From: Bacillota bacterium
GTDB taxonomy: Bacteria; Bacillota; Clostridia; DSM-8532
NCBI GenBank assembly: GCA_023443745.1
Contig: JAEZTB010000042.1
Coordinates: forward strand, 248,001-312,000
Length of the DNA: 64,000 nt
Direction of reading: 5' to 3'
How positions within the stretch are numbered: the stretch's first letter is position 1; each line of letters opens with the position of its first letter. The notes beneath the pieces were generated by a model, which did not search any database, had not been told where the DNA came from, and was given only the letters and a program-made list of their open reading frames with translations. A program made the position numbers and the translations under genes. Positions 51,236 through 59,282 of the stretch are shown piece after piece.

Positions 51236-53125
51236 CTATTCCTCACAAACAGAATAAATATCCGAGAACTCTATATTGATATGACTTATCATACTTGCCG
51301 TCCCGGCGGGTAATGCTTTATCCTGGTCAGTTAAGCCCGCCCCTGATGTCTCTGTCTTATCCAAAACATAAATAGGAAGCCTGATATGAAAAGCTGTACC
51401 CTCAGAAGCTACACTTTCAACCGTCACTGTTCCTCCATGGGCCTCTACAAAAGCCTTTACGAGGGAAAGCCCTATACCGCTTCCGTCTTGATTACGGCTG
51501 TAAGTGTCCTCCACCTGTTTGAACCGTTCAAAGATAAGGCTGAGCGTGTCCTGCGGAATGCCAATCCCTGTGTCTTTAACTGTAAGGCTGAGGGAATCAT
51601 CAAGCTGCTTTAAGCTTACTGTGATCTTTCCATTCTTATCAGTAAATTTAAATGCGTTGGAAATAAGATTCAACAAAATCCGTTCAATCATGTCCGGATC
51701 ACAAGCCATGATCTTGGACTCCAACTCGGATTCAAAATTAAGCCCGATGCCTTTAGCCTCCACATAACGCTGAACCGAAAGGGTAACTTCACGCACAAGC
51801 TTAACAATATCATAATTAAGGAGCTTAATTTTAAGAAAACCACTGTCATGGCGGCTGATATCAATGAGATTGTTGATGAGGCGCATAATACGATAACAAT
51901 TTTGGCGTATAATCTTCATCTGCTTGGAGACCTTGACCTGATAGTGCTCGCTATCCAATGAAGCTTTATAATTTTCGATGAGTTGAACTGATGAGAAAAT
52001 GACATTTAAGGGTGTTTTAAGCTCATGGGACATGTTGGTGAAAAAAAGCATCTTATTCTCATGCCATCTTTCAACGCTTTCCGCCATTTTATCAAAGGCC
52101 TCTGCCGCCAGTTCCATTTCGTCATAGCCCTTGATATGAGTTCTGGCCGAATAATCACCGTCCATAATCTTATTTGTTGCGTCTCTTAAGGCTGAAACTG
52201 GTTTTAGAATATGACGCACTAAAATCAGAGCGGCTAATAATGAAAGAAATATGATGCCTATTAGAACCACCAGCTCATGTATTAAATCTCGGAAATAGGG
52301 TGCCATTGCCACTTTATAAGGAGTAAACACCCTGCAATTCCATCCTATCTTTGGTATAGGATAATCAACACTCATAATCATGGTCTTGTCTATATCTGAT
52401 TTTTTTTTGACAGAGGTCGTGAGCTTCCCACCGATGGCTTGTTTCACCTCAGTATCCTTGCTAAAGTAGATTGGTTCTTCAGGCGTTTTCCCTGTGTCGC
52501 TGCAATAAACCAGCATCCCTTTACTATCCATCAAGTAATAGCGGATATCCGATCTGAATGAAAGATTGGGAAGGCACCGCTCCAGCTTACTGGTATCAAC
52601 AATGGCAGCTACCGTACCCACTAACTTACCCTCACTTCTTATTGCATGAGCAACGGGAAAAATATATTGATGAGGGTTGCTGATACTTTTCACAAGATCT
52701 GAAACCACCAATTCTTTTCCGTTTATTATTTCCTGAATATAGGGCCTTGATGAAAGGCAGACCCGTTTGAGCCTATTATCAGAGGAGGCTATGACGTACC
52801 CCTTGGCATCGAGCCAGGAAATACCTAGAATGCCATCATGCTTCTGTGTGATAAGCTGAAGATAATCCTTTATCTGAGAATTAGCTAGTAAAGGGCGCTC
52901 CTTTAAAAAGGATCCTACAATATCCTCGACGGTCCATATTTCCTCAAGGTAATTATTAAAGGAAGTCGATATAGCCTCCGCAAGATTTTCGTATGTACTT
53001 AATTCACTCTGGACTTCAAGATGGTAAGAATTGATAATGTCGACTGCTCTTAATATCATAATAGGCACAAGTATGGCAGATATCAAAATAAAGAGTTTTG
53101 TACGGATACTGCATTTTCTTAACAT
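51236..53125 (-). CDS. Cache-HAMP sensor histidine kinase
   Basis: A 629-residue sensor. TM1 is at about residues 12-30, an extracellular Cache-type sensor spans about 40-280, TM2 is at about 285-305, and HAMP follows (KPVSALRDATNKIMDGDYSAR, split here). HisKA has the phospho-accepting His in NMSHELKTPLN, and the ATPase domain shows the N box (NLISNAFKF), DTGIGIP and GSGIGLSLV. No response regulator is adjacent on the same strand; the YesN-type regulator at 53856 is divergent. It probably senses a small extracellular ligand such as a sugar. Confidence 0.9.
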   Translation of the reverse strand: MLRKCSIRTKLFILISAILVPIMILRAVDIINSYHLEVQSELSTYENLAEAISTSFNNYLEEIWTVEDIVGSFLKERPLLANSQIKDYLQLITQKHDGILGISWLDAKGYVIASSDNRLKRVCLSSRPYIQEIINGKELVVSDLVKSISNPHQYIFPVAHAIRSEGKLVGTVAAIVDTSKLERCLPNLSFRSDIRYYLMDSKGMLVYCSDTGKTPEEPIYFSKDTEVKQAIGGKLTTSVKKKSDIDKTMIMSVDYPIPKIGWNCRVFTPYKVAMAPYFRDLIHELVVLIGIIFLSLLAALILVRHILKPVSALRDATNKIMDGDYSARTHIKGYDEMELAAEAFDKMAESVERWHENKMLFFTNMSHELKTPLNVIFSSVQLIENYKASLDSEHYQVKVSKQMKIIRQNCYRIMRLINNLIDISRHDSGFLKIKLLNYDIVKLVREVTLSVQRYVEAKGIGLNFESELESKIMACDPDMIERILLNLISNAFKFTDKNGKITVSLKQLDDSLSLTVKDTGIGIPQDTLSLIFERFKQVEDTYSRNQDGSGIGLSLVKAFVEAHGGTVTVESVASEGTAFHIRLPIYVLDKTETSGAGLTDQDKALPAGTASMISHINIEFSDIYSVCEE

Positions 53126-53285
53126 ATACCCTCCAGTATTTGGCTCTCAATCTGCTTACAGTATTTAATTGTTAGAATGCCTTTGCGATAACTAAATCAG
53201 TACCCTCAAAAGAAAGCTCGAACTGAAAGTATTTACCCATTTTATTAAGCAAATAACCAAATTCTTGGTTTTCACCCTTATCTTT

Positions 53286-53678
53286 TCATTCCTTGCTTGG
53301 AACCCAATTCTCCTCCGTAGATTCGGTTACTTTCTGGATTGTGTTATAGCCGGGGCAATTTGTGGGCGTCCAGCTAACGCCCCAGTCATTCCCATCCTTC
53401 TTCAATTCAAAGATCCCACCGGATTGAGGTTTGGGATAGGTATTATGAGTAAAGCTACGCTTGACATAGTTCTCCACTATGACTTGGGCACTGGACTTGG
53501 TATCTTTTTCACCAAGCCGGGCCAAACGAATAATCTCCTTGGCAATGGCCCCATCGGCCTTAACCCGTGAACGGTTTTTCATATTCGTACATTGGGGAAT
53601 GGCGATAGCAACCAAAATCCCTAAAATAGCAACAGCAGCGATAGCCTTCACTAGATTGTTCCCGTTTTTTTGTGCCAT
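53286..53678 (-). CDS. Type IV pilin-like small protein
   Basis: A 130-residue protein. The hydrophobic N-terminus VKAIAAVAILGILVAIAIPQ resembles the type IV pilin helix, but the usual FTLIE cleavage/methylation motif is replaced by NLVKA, so the Glu at position 5 is missing. The two cysteines (PQC and NCPGY) could form the C-terminal disulfide of pilins. No pilus assembly gene is in the window. It is either a degenerate pseudopilin or a membrane-anchored protein of another function. Confidence 0.65.
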   Translation of the reverse strand: MAQKNGNNLVKAIAAVAILGILVAIAIPQCTNMKNRSRVKADGAIAKEIIRLARLGEKDTKSSAQVIVENYVKRSFTHNTYPKPQSGGIFELKKDGNDWGVSWTPTNCPGYNTIQKVTESTEENWVPSKE

Positions 53679-53855
53679 GACATCTCCTTATTTGATTTGA
53701 TTTAATTTACTCTTTTTATTAGTATGTTTGGGGAAAAGAAGGTTATTCGAAAAGCGTTGAAGTTTACCTATCATTCAACTGTCCCTATTGGCAATATTTT
53801 TAAATAACGGTATGATTAATGCATAGCGTTTATTTATAGAAACGGGGTAAACGTC

Positions 53856-55493
53856 ATGTACAAGATTTTGATTGTTGATGATGAGCAAATCATTCGTCAC
53901 GGTATCATCAGCTCGATTGATTGGGGTAATTACGGTTACGTCATCGCGGGTGAAGCTGAAAACGGCAAAGCCGCTTTGGATAAGGCTATGGAAATCAAGC
54001 CTGACGTTATCCTCACCGATATTTACATGCCCCTTATGGACGGTATTGATTTTTCACGGGAAATCAAAAAACACCTGCCTGAGGTTATCATTATTTTTTT
54101 AACAGGCTATAATGCATTCACCTATGCACAGCAGGCCATAGAAATTGGCATCTTCCGATATATTACCAAACCCGTTCTTCATGAAGAGTTGATTCAAACC
54201 CTCCTGGAAGCCTCTGATGCCCTTGAGCACAAAGAAATGGAAAAAGCTCATATAGACAAACTTAAAAGACTTCTAAAGGATAGTCTGCCTCTTTTTAAAG
54301 AGCGCTTTTTTCTTAATCTGGTCATGGGCGTTTTTACCGAGGAAGAAATAGAAAATAAACTGGATTATCTGGATCTTGACTTAGCCTCCGATTATTACAC
54401 CTGCATCATCATAACTCTGGACGATTTTACCGAATTGGCTCAAAAGAACAGCGAAGCCGATATGAATCTCATCAAGTTCAGTATTCAGACAATTTCTGAA
54501 GAGGTTCTGTCCGATCAAAACCATATCATCTGCACCTTCGAGGAAAAACGTAACGAGATCGGTATTTTATGCGGCGTTCGAGATATCGGCCAAGACGATG
54601 CTATGCTGGATCTCCACCAACGCATCAAGCAGCTTCAAAATTCAGCCCGTCAATATCTAAAAGCCACAGTTTCAGCAGGTATAGGCAAGTTTTATCCAAA
54701 GCTTATCGACATGGACAAGTCTTACAATGAGGCCATGATGGCGCTGGAATACAGAATGGCCTTTGGCAGGAACAGTATTATTTTCATTGAAGACATAAAC
54801 CAGTCCTCCGAAATCATTTTATCCCATAGCATGATACAAAAAATAAACGATCTCATCCTTAACACCAAGGGTGGCAATAAGGAACAGGCTCATGCCGCCC
54901 TATGCGAGATTTTTAAGGGCCTTAAAGGGGCAGGTGTTCCCAAACGGGATTATGTTCATCTTTTAGGAATTGAAATTGTCAATCGTATTGTTCGTATCAT
55001 TCTGGAGTTCGGTGCCAATTTATCAGACGTATTAGGAAACAGTTTTTCACCCTTTCACATTATGAAGATTGATACGTTGGAAGATGTTCAAAAAGAGCTC
55101 ACCCTACTTATTGATCATTCAGTGAGCTTCATTAGGGGCAAGCATCATGTGGTCACCCGAAATTCAATTGAAAAGGCCAAGGAATACATACTGGAAAACT
55201 ACAGCGACAGCGAAATAAACCTCACAACCATTGCCGAGAGCGTGCATGTCAGTCCGGGGTACTTCAGCCAGCTTTTTAAGCAGGTTACAGGGGAGACCTG
55301 TATAGAGTATCTGACGAAAATACGCATAGACTCTGCAAAAAAGCTGTTGAAGGAAACGGCCCTTAAAACCTATGAAATTGCTGATCAAATAGGGTTTAAG
55401 GATTCCCAGTATTTCAGCACCTGCTTTAAAAAGCTTATCGGTGTCTCACCCACCGATTACAGAGACATTATCCAAAATGACTTTCTGGTATAG
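53856..55493 (+). CDS. YesN-type response regulator (receiver plus AraC DNA-binding domain)
   Basis: A 545-residue regulator. The receiver domain (residues 1-120) has phospho-accepting Asp55 in DVILTDIYMP. A long helical linker (about 140-430) follows, then AraC-type helix-turn-helix (INLTTIAESVHVSPGYFSQLF and TYEIADQIGFKDSQYFS). Such proteins pair with YesM-type kinases; candidates are the kinase at 51236 and, more typical, the YesM-type at 61605. It precedes the sugar ABC operon and likely controls it. The ATG follows GGGG. Confidence 0.92.
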   Translation: MYKILIVDDEQIIRHGIISSIDWGNYGYVIAGEAENGKAALDKAMEIKPDVILTDIYMPLMDGIDFSREIKKHLPEVIIIFLTGYNAFTYAQQAIEIGIFRYITKPVLHEELIQTLLEASDALEHKEMEKAHIDKLKRLLKDSLPLFKERFFLNLVMGVFTEEEIENKLDYLDLDLASDYYTCIIITLDDFTELAQKNSEADMNLIKFSIQTISEEVLSDQNHIICTFEEKRNEIGILCGVRDIGQDDAMLDLHQRIKQLQNSARQYLKATVSAGIGKFYPKLIDMDKSYNEAMMALEYRMAFGRNSIIFIEDINQSSEIILSHSMIQKINDLILNTKGGNKEQAHAALCEIFKGLKGAGVPKRDYVHLLGIEIVNRIVRIILEFGANLSDVLGNSFSPFHIMKIDTLEDVQKELTLLIDHSVSFIRGKHHVVTRNSIEKAKEYILENYSDSEINLTTIAESVHVSPGYFSQLFKQVTGETCIEYLTKIRIDSAKKLLKETALKTYEIADQIGFKDSQYFSTCFKKLIGVSPTDYRDIIQNDFLV

Positions 55494-55504
55494 GACTATC
55501 ATAT

Positions 55505-55528
55505 TTTGAAACACATGAAAATTTCAAA
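55505..55528 (+). promoter_or_regulatory. Inverted repeat upstream of the sugar ABC operon
   Basis: TTTGAAA (55505-55511) and TTTCAAA (55522-55528), with 10 bp between, lie 44 bp before a TATAAT (55572-55577). It is a candidate binding site for the adjacent YesN-type regulator. Confidence 0.45.
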
Positions 55529-55571
55529 CAAAATCGGCATATTCTTTATTCAGCTTTTTGGGTGTAAATCC

Positions 55572-55619
55572 TATAATGATTTTGAGATGTAGGTCTCTCC
55601 CCCCCGAGACTAGCCTACA
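55572..55619 (+). promoter_or_regulatory. Promoter -10 and poly-C-loop hairpin before the solute-binding protein gene
   Basis: TATAAT at 55572-55577 with only a weak -35 (TTCAGC), as expected for an activated promoter. Downstream a hairpin TGTAGG...CCTACA with an inner TCTC/GAGA stem and C7 loop (55599-55605) sits in the 5' leader of the solute-binding protein gene. Confidence 0.5.
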
Positions 55620-55645
55620 CAAATAATCTTAGGAGGAATATCCAG

Positions 55646-56995
55646 ATGAAGAGTTTGAAAAAAGCCCTGGCCCTTGTGCTTGCCGTAGCCATGATTCTGG
55701 CTCTAGGCGCTTGTGGCACCAAACCTGCAGCTCCTGTTGATTCAAAAACTCCCGAAGCAAGTCAATCAGCTACACCAGAAGCAAGCAGCACCGCACCCAC
55801 ACCGGCTCCGGAAGCTGTTGAAATTGTCTATGCAAGAGGCGTGGACAATACACAGGCCAATGGCAAGATTGTTGAGGCTTTCAACAAGAAAAACGAAGGC
55901 AAAATCAAGGTTAAGTTTGTCGAAATGCCCTCCGATACAGGAAAACAGCATGATCAATATGTTACCTCCTTTGCCGCTGGCGGCAGCGAATACGATGTTG
56001 TAGACATCGACGTTATCTGGCCGGCAGAATTTGCCCAGGCAGACTATTCCTTACCTCTCGACAAGTATGTCGCCAGAGACGGTATTAATTTAAATGATTA
56101 TATGGCAGGTCCTGTAGCCGCCGCTACTTTTAAGGGCAAGCTCTGGGCCATGCCCAAGTTCATTGACGCAGGTCTTCTTTTCTACAGAACAGATATCGCT
56201 TCAGCACCTCCCGCAACCTGGGATGAACTCATTAAGGCCGCCAAGGAAAATAAGGGCAAAGAGGGAACAAAGTTTGGCTACCTGATGCAAGCCAAGCAAT
56301 ATGAAGGCCTCGTCTGTAACGCTATAGAGTTTATCGTTGCCTATGGTGGTGCAGTTGTTGACGGCGACGGTAATATAACCATTAACAGCCCTGAAACCAT
56401 CAAAGGCTTGAAGAAGATGGCTGAGATCGTTCAGTCCGATTTCGTTCCCAACAATATCGCTACCTTTACAGAACCCGAGTCCCATACTGCATTTATCGAA
56501 GGCCAAAGCGTATTCATCAGAAACTGGCCCTATCAGTGGAGTTTAGGCCAGGATGCCGCTCAATCCAAGATTGTGGGCAAATTGGCAATTGCACCTCTGC
56601 CCAAGGGTGATGTCAGATCTGCCGCTTGTCTGGGTGGCTGGATGACCATGATCAATAAGAATTCCAAGAATCCGGATGCTGCCTGGGAGCTCTTAAAATT
56701 TATTGCAGGTCCTGAAGGGCAAAAGATCACCGCTGTAGACGGCGGCGGCGCTCCTACATACATTCCTCTTTACAGCGATCCCGATGTGGTCGCCAAGAAT
56801 CCCCACTTCGGTGATACCGGCTTTGTAGAAGGTATGAAGGCTGCTATTCCAAGACCTGTATCCCCTATTTATCCCAAGCTCTCTGAAATCATGCAGATCG
56901 AAATTTCCAAGGCTCTTGCCGGACAGCAATCCATTGAAGATGCTGTTAAAAACATGGACGAACAAATGAAGGCAGCAGTAGCAGACGCTAAATAG
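55646..56995 (+). CDS. ABC transporter sugar-binding lipoprotein
   Basis: A 449-residue extracellular solute-binding protein (family 1). The signal peptide ends in the lipobox LGAC (Cys at about 23), followed by a linker rich in Pro/Ala/Thr/Glu. The fold is typical: VRGVDNTQAN-type start, ITWPAEFAQ-type and GGWMTMINKNSKNPDAAWELLKFIAGPEGQ near the end, here split. The AGGAGGA site is seven bases before the ATG. It leads an operon with two permeases and a GH65 phosphorylase, so the ligand is likely an alpha-linked disaccharide. Confidence 0.94.
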   Translation: MKSLKKALALVLAVAMILALGACGTKPAAPVDSKTPEASQSATPEASSTAPTPAPEAVEIVYARGVDNTQANGKIVEAFNKKNEGKIKVKFVEMPSDTGKQHDQYVTSFAAGGSEYDVVDIDVIWPAEFAQADYSLPLDKYVARDGINLNDYMAGPVAAATFKGKLWAMPKFIDAGLLFYRTDIASAPPATWDELIKAAKENKGKEGTKFGYLMQAKQYEGLVCNAIEFIVAYGGAVVDGDGNITINSPETIKGLKKMAEIVQSDFVPNNIATFTEPESHTAFIEGQSVFIRNWPYQWSLGQDAAQSKIVGKLAIAPLPKGDVRSAACLGGWMTMINKNSKNPDAAWELLKFIAGPEGQKITAVDGGGAPTYIPLYSDPDVVAKNPHFGDTGFVEGMKAAIPRPVSPIYPKLSEIMQIEISKALAGQQSIEDAVKNMDEQMKAAVADAK

Positions 56996-57011
56996 TTCCG
57001 GTATTTAATAG

Positions 57012-57048
57012 GCAAAAGCCATTAGGTGTTGTCCCTAATGGCTTTTGC
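57012..57048 (+). terminator. Intercistronic hairpin between binding-protein and permease genes
   Basis: GCAAAAGCCATTAGG (57012-57026) with CCTAATGGCTTTTGC (57034-57048), perfect 15-bp stem. It has only a short T-run, so it may be a leaky terminator or a 3'-end stabiliser. Either would give more binding protein than permease. Confidence 0.7.
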
Positions 57049-57073
57049 TTTGAAAGAAGGGCAGGGGATGATT

Positions 57074-58426
57074 ATGAAAAGAGTAAAAATAAAGAATAAA
57101 GAGAAAACCAACGAGTCCTTAATTGCTTACGCGATGGTTCTGCCTGCAGTCGTTATCATTCTTGCTGTGGCCCTATGGCCTGTTCTTAACTCCTTTTGGA
57201 ACAGCCTGTTTGATTTACGGCTCAATCACCCCACAAAGAATAAGGTTGTGCTCGATTACAAAATTGATCTGGAACGATTCGTCGACAACCAGTATTATAT
57301 TAAAAATACCTTCAGGCAAATGAGAGCATCTGAAAAACTGAATGCCGACCCTCAGAAAATTGACACTATTGAGGCAAATCTAGACGCATTGAAAAATGAT
57401 CTGAGCAAAATGCCCGATATATCTGATAAATACACCCAGGTCACAAAAATACTGGATGATATGAAGCCGGTGACCGACCCTGAAATACGCTATGCCGAAA
57501 TTAGCAATGACTTTGCCAAGCGTTACTTTGAAGAAGTAGAGAAGGCCCGGCTTGCCCTTAAAGACTTGAGCCTTAAAAACGATGATGCCGCCGATCAGGC
57601 TGCTTCATTAATGGAGGAGCTCAGAACATCCATCCTGGAGCCCAACTATATTGGCCTTGATAACTACAAGCATTTTGCCAAGCAATTAACCGTTAAGGAC
57701 GGCAAGATGGGCCGATTAGGCAAAACCCTTCTTAACACGGTTAATATAACCGTTACTTCTGTGTTCCTTGAGCTTGTTCTGGGGCTTATGATAGCGCTTG
57801 TCATCAATCGAACATTTAAGGGAAGAGGCTTGATACGGGCAGCCGTCCTGGTGCCATGGGCCATCCCCACAGTTGTGTCCGCCAGAATGTGGGCTTTTCT
57901 CTATGACGGGCAGACCGGAATTGTTGCCCATTGGCTGGCTGAGCTGGGTATTATTAAGGATTCGGGTGTTTTACTGACCACTCAGCTTGGGGCTTTTTGC
58001 TCCATCATTCTGGCAGATGTATGGAAAACCACACCCTACATGGCGCTTTTACTTTTGGCAGGATTGCAGGGAATATCCGCAGACCTGTATGAAGCATCAA
58101 ATATTGATGGTGCGGCTCGTATCCAGCAATTCTTTAAAATAACGCTGCCCCTTTTAAAACCCACTATTGTTGTGGCTCTTCTTTTCAGAACGCTGGATGC
58201 CTTTAGAATTTTCGACCTCATCTATGTGTTGACCGGAGGAGGTCCCGGAAACACCAGCGAATCCATTTCCATGTATGCCTATGTCACCATGTTTTCACAA
58301 ATGGAGTTTGGAAAGGGTTCCACTTTGTCCATTATAGTATTCCTGTGCGTTTCATTGATCAGCATTGCCTACATCAAGCTGCTCGGTGCAGATGTCATGG
58401 GTAACCGTTTGGAAAGTAGGGGGTGA
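57074..58426 (+). CDS. ABC sugar permease (MalF type) with a large coiled-coil insertion
   Basis: A 450-residue inner-membrane permease; most of this family have about 290-320. TM1 is at about residues 18-42. Then residues about 50-190 form a highly charged helical, coiled-coil-like insertion, after which YIGLDNYKHF begins the normal body. The EAA loop (EASNIDGAARIQQFFKITLP) that contacts the ATPase is intact. The ATG at 57074 follows AGGGG. No ATPase gene is in the operon, so a shared MsmX-type ATPase is likely. Confidence 0.9.
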   Translation: MKRVKIKNKEKTNESLIAYAMVLPAVVIILAVALWPVLNSFWNSLFDLRLNHPTKNKVVLDYKIDLERFVDNQYYIKNTFRQMRASEKLNADPQKIDTIEANLDALKNDLSKMPDISDKYTQVTKILDDMKPVTDPEIRYAEISNDFAKRYFEEVEKARLALKDLSLKNDDAADQAASLMEELRTSILEPNYIGLDNYKHFAKQLTVKDGKMGRLGKTLLNTVNITVTSVFLELVLGLMIALVINRTFKGRGLIRAAVLVPWAIPTVVSARMWAFLYDGQTGIVAHWLAELGIIKDSGVLLTTQLGAFCSIILADVWKTTPYMALLLLAGLQGISADLYEASNIDGAARIQQFFKITLPLLKPTIVVALLFRTLDAFRIFDLIYVLTGGGPGNTSESISMYAYVTMFSQMEFGKGSTLSIIVFLCVSLISIAYIKLLGADVMGNRLESRG

Positions 58427-58431
58427 ACAAA

Positions 58432-59253
58432 ATGAATAAGAAGGCAGGTTTTGGCTTTTACATATTCTTAGTGTTCTTTTTAATCTGTATTGTATTTCCT
58501 TTTTACTATATTTTATTGACATCCATCAGAAAACCTGATGAAATCTACTCCACCTTTAACCTTTATACTCTTAAACCTACCGTTCAATCCTATATAAACG
58601 CTTTTACTATCCGCCCCTTTGCACGATATCTATGGAACAGCGTTGTTGTTGCCTTTGGAACCACCTTTTTCTCCATCGTTATTGCCTCATTTACCGCCTA
58701 CGCCGTAGCGCGGCTGAGATTTAAGGGGAAATCCATTCTTCTGGGCGTTGTTTTGGCGGTCACCATGTTTCCCCAAATCGCCATTATTTCTCCCGTTTTT
58801 ATCTTCCTAAAGGATATGGGACTCAGAAACACTCATTTAGGGCTCATTATCCCCTATATTACCTTTTCATTGCCCCTGGCTATCTGGTACCTGACTACCT
58901 TCTTCAAAGAAATTCCCTTTTCTCTTGAGGAAGCAGCAAAAATTGACGGTGCCGGTCCTTTTAAAACCTTTTATCTTGTCATTGCGCCGCTTGCCGCTCC
59001 GGGTGTTTTCACAACGGCAATCCTGGTCTTTATAGGAGCCTGGAATGAATACCTTTTTGCCCTGACCATGAACACTGACGACCATATGCGGACGGTAACG
59101 GTGGGCATCACCATGTTTAATGCTCAGTTTACCATCCCCTGGGGCGACATCTCAGCAGCAGCCGTTATTGTGACAGTACCGCTTATTATTATGGTTCTCG
59201 TCTTCCAGAAGCGTATTGTATCAGGATTGACATCAGGTGCGGTTAAAGGATGA
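58432..59253 (+). CDS. ABC sugar permease (MalG type)
   Basis: A 273-residue permease with six predicted helices and the EAA loop EEAAKIDGAGPFKTFYLVIAP. It starts at the ATG at 58432 after GGGGTG; an overlapping GTG at 58423 is possible. It partners the MalF-type permease upstream. The gene order (binding protein, two permeases, phosphorylase) is common in Firmicutes. Confidence 0.94.
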   Translation: MNKKAGFGFYIFLVFFLICIVFPFYYILLTSIRKPDEIYSTFNLYTLKPTVQSYINAFTIRPFARYLWNSVVVAFGTTFFSIVIASFTAYAVARLRFKGKSILLGVVLAVTMFPQIAIISPVFIFLKDMGLRNTHLGLIIPYITFSLPLAIWYLTTFFKEIPFSLEEAAKIDGAGPFKTFYLVIAPLAAPGVFTTAILVFIGAWNEYLFALTMNTDDHMRTVTVGITMFNAQFTIPWGDISAAAVIVTVPLIIMVLVFQKRIVSGLTSGAVKG

Positions 59254-59282
59254 GCTTGCATTATTAAGGAGATCATTAATAT

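Noticed and set aside
57026..57073. Longer start for the MalF-type permease
   Set aside because: It begins in the intercistronic hairpin and has no ribosome site.
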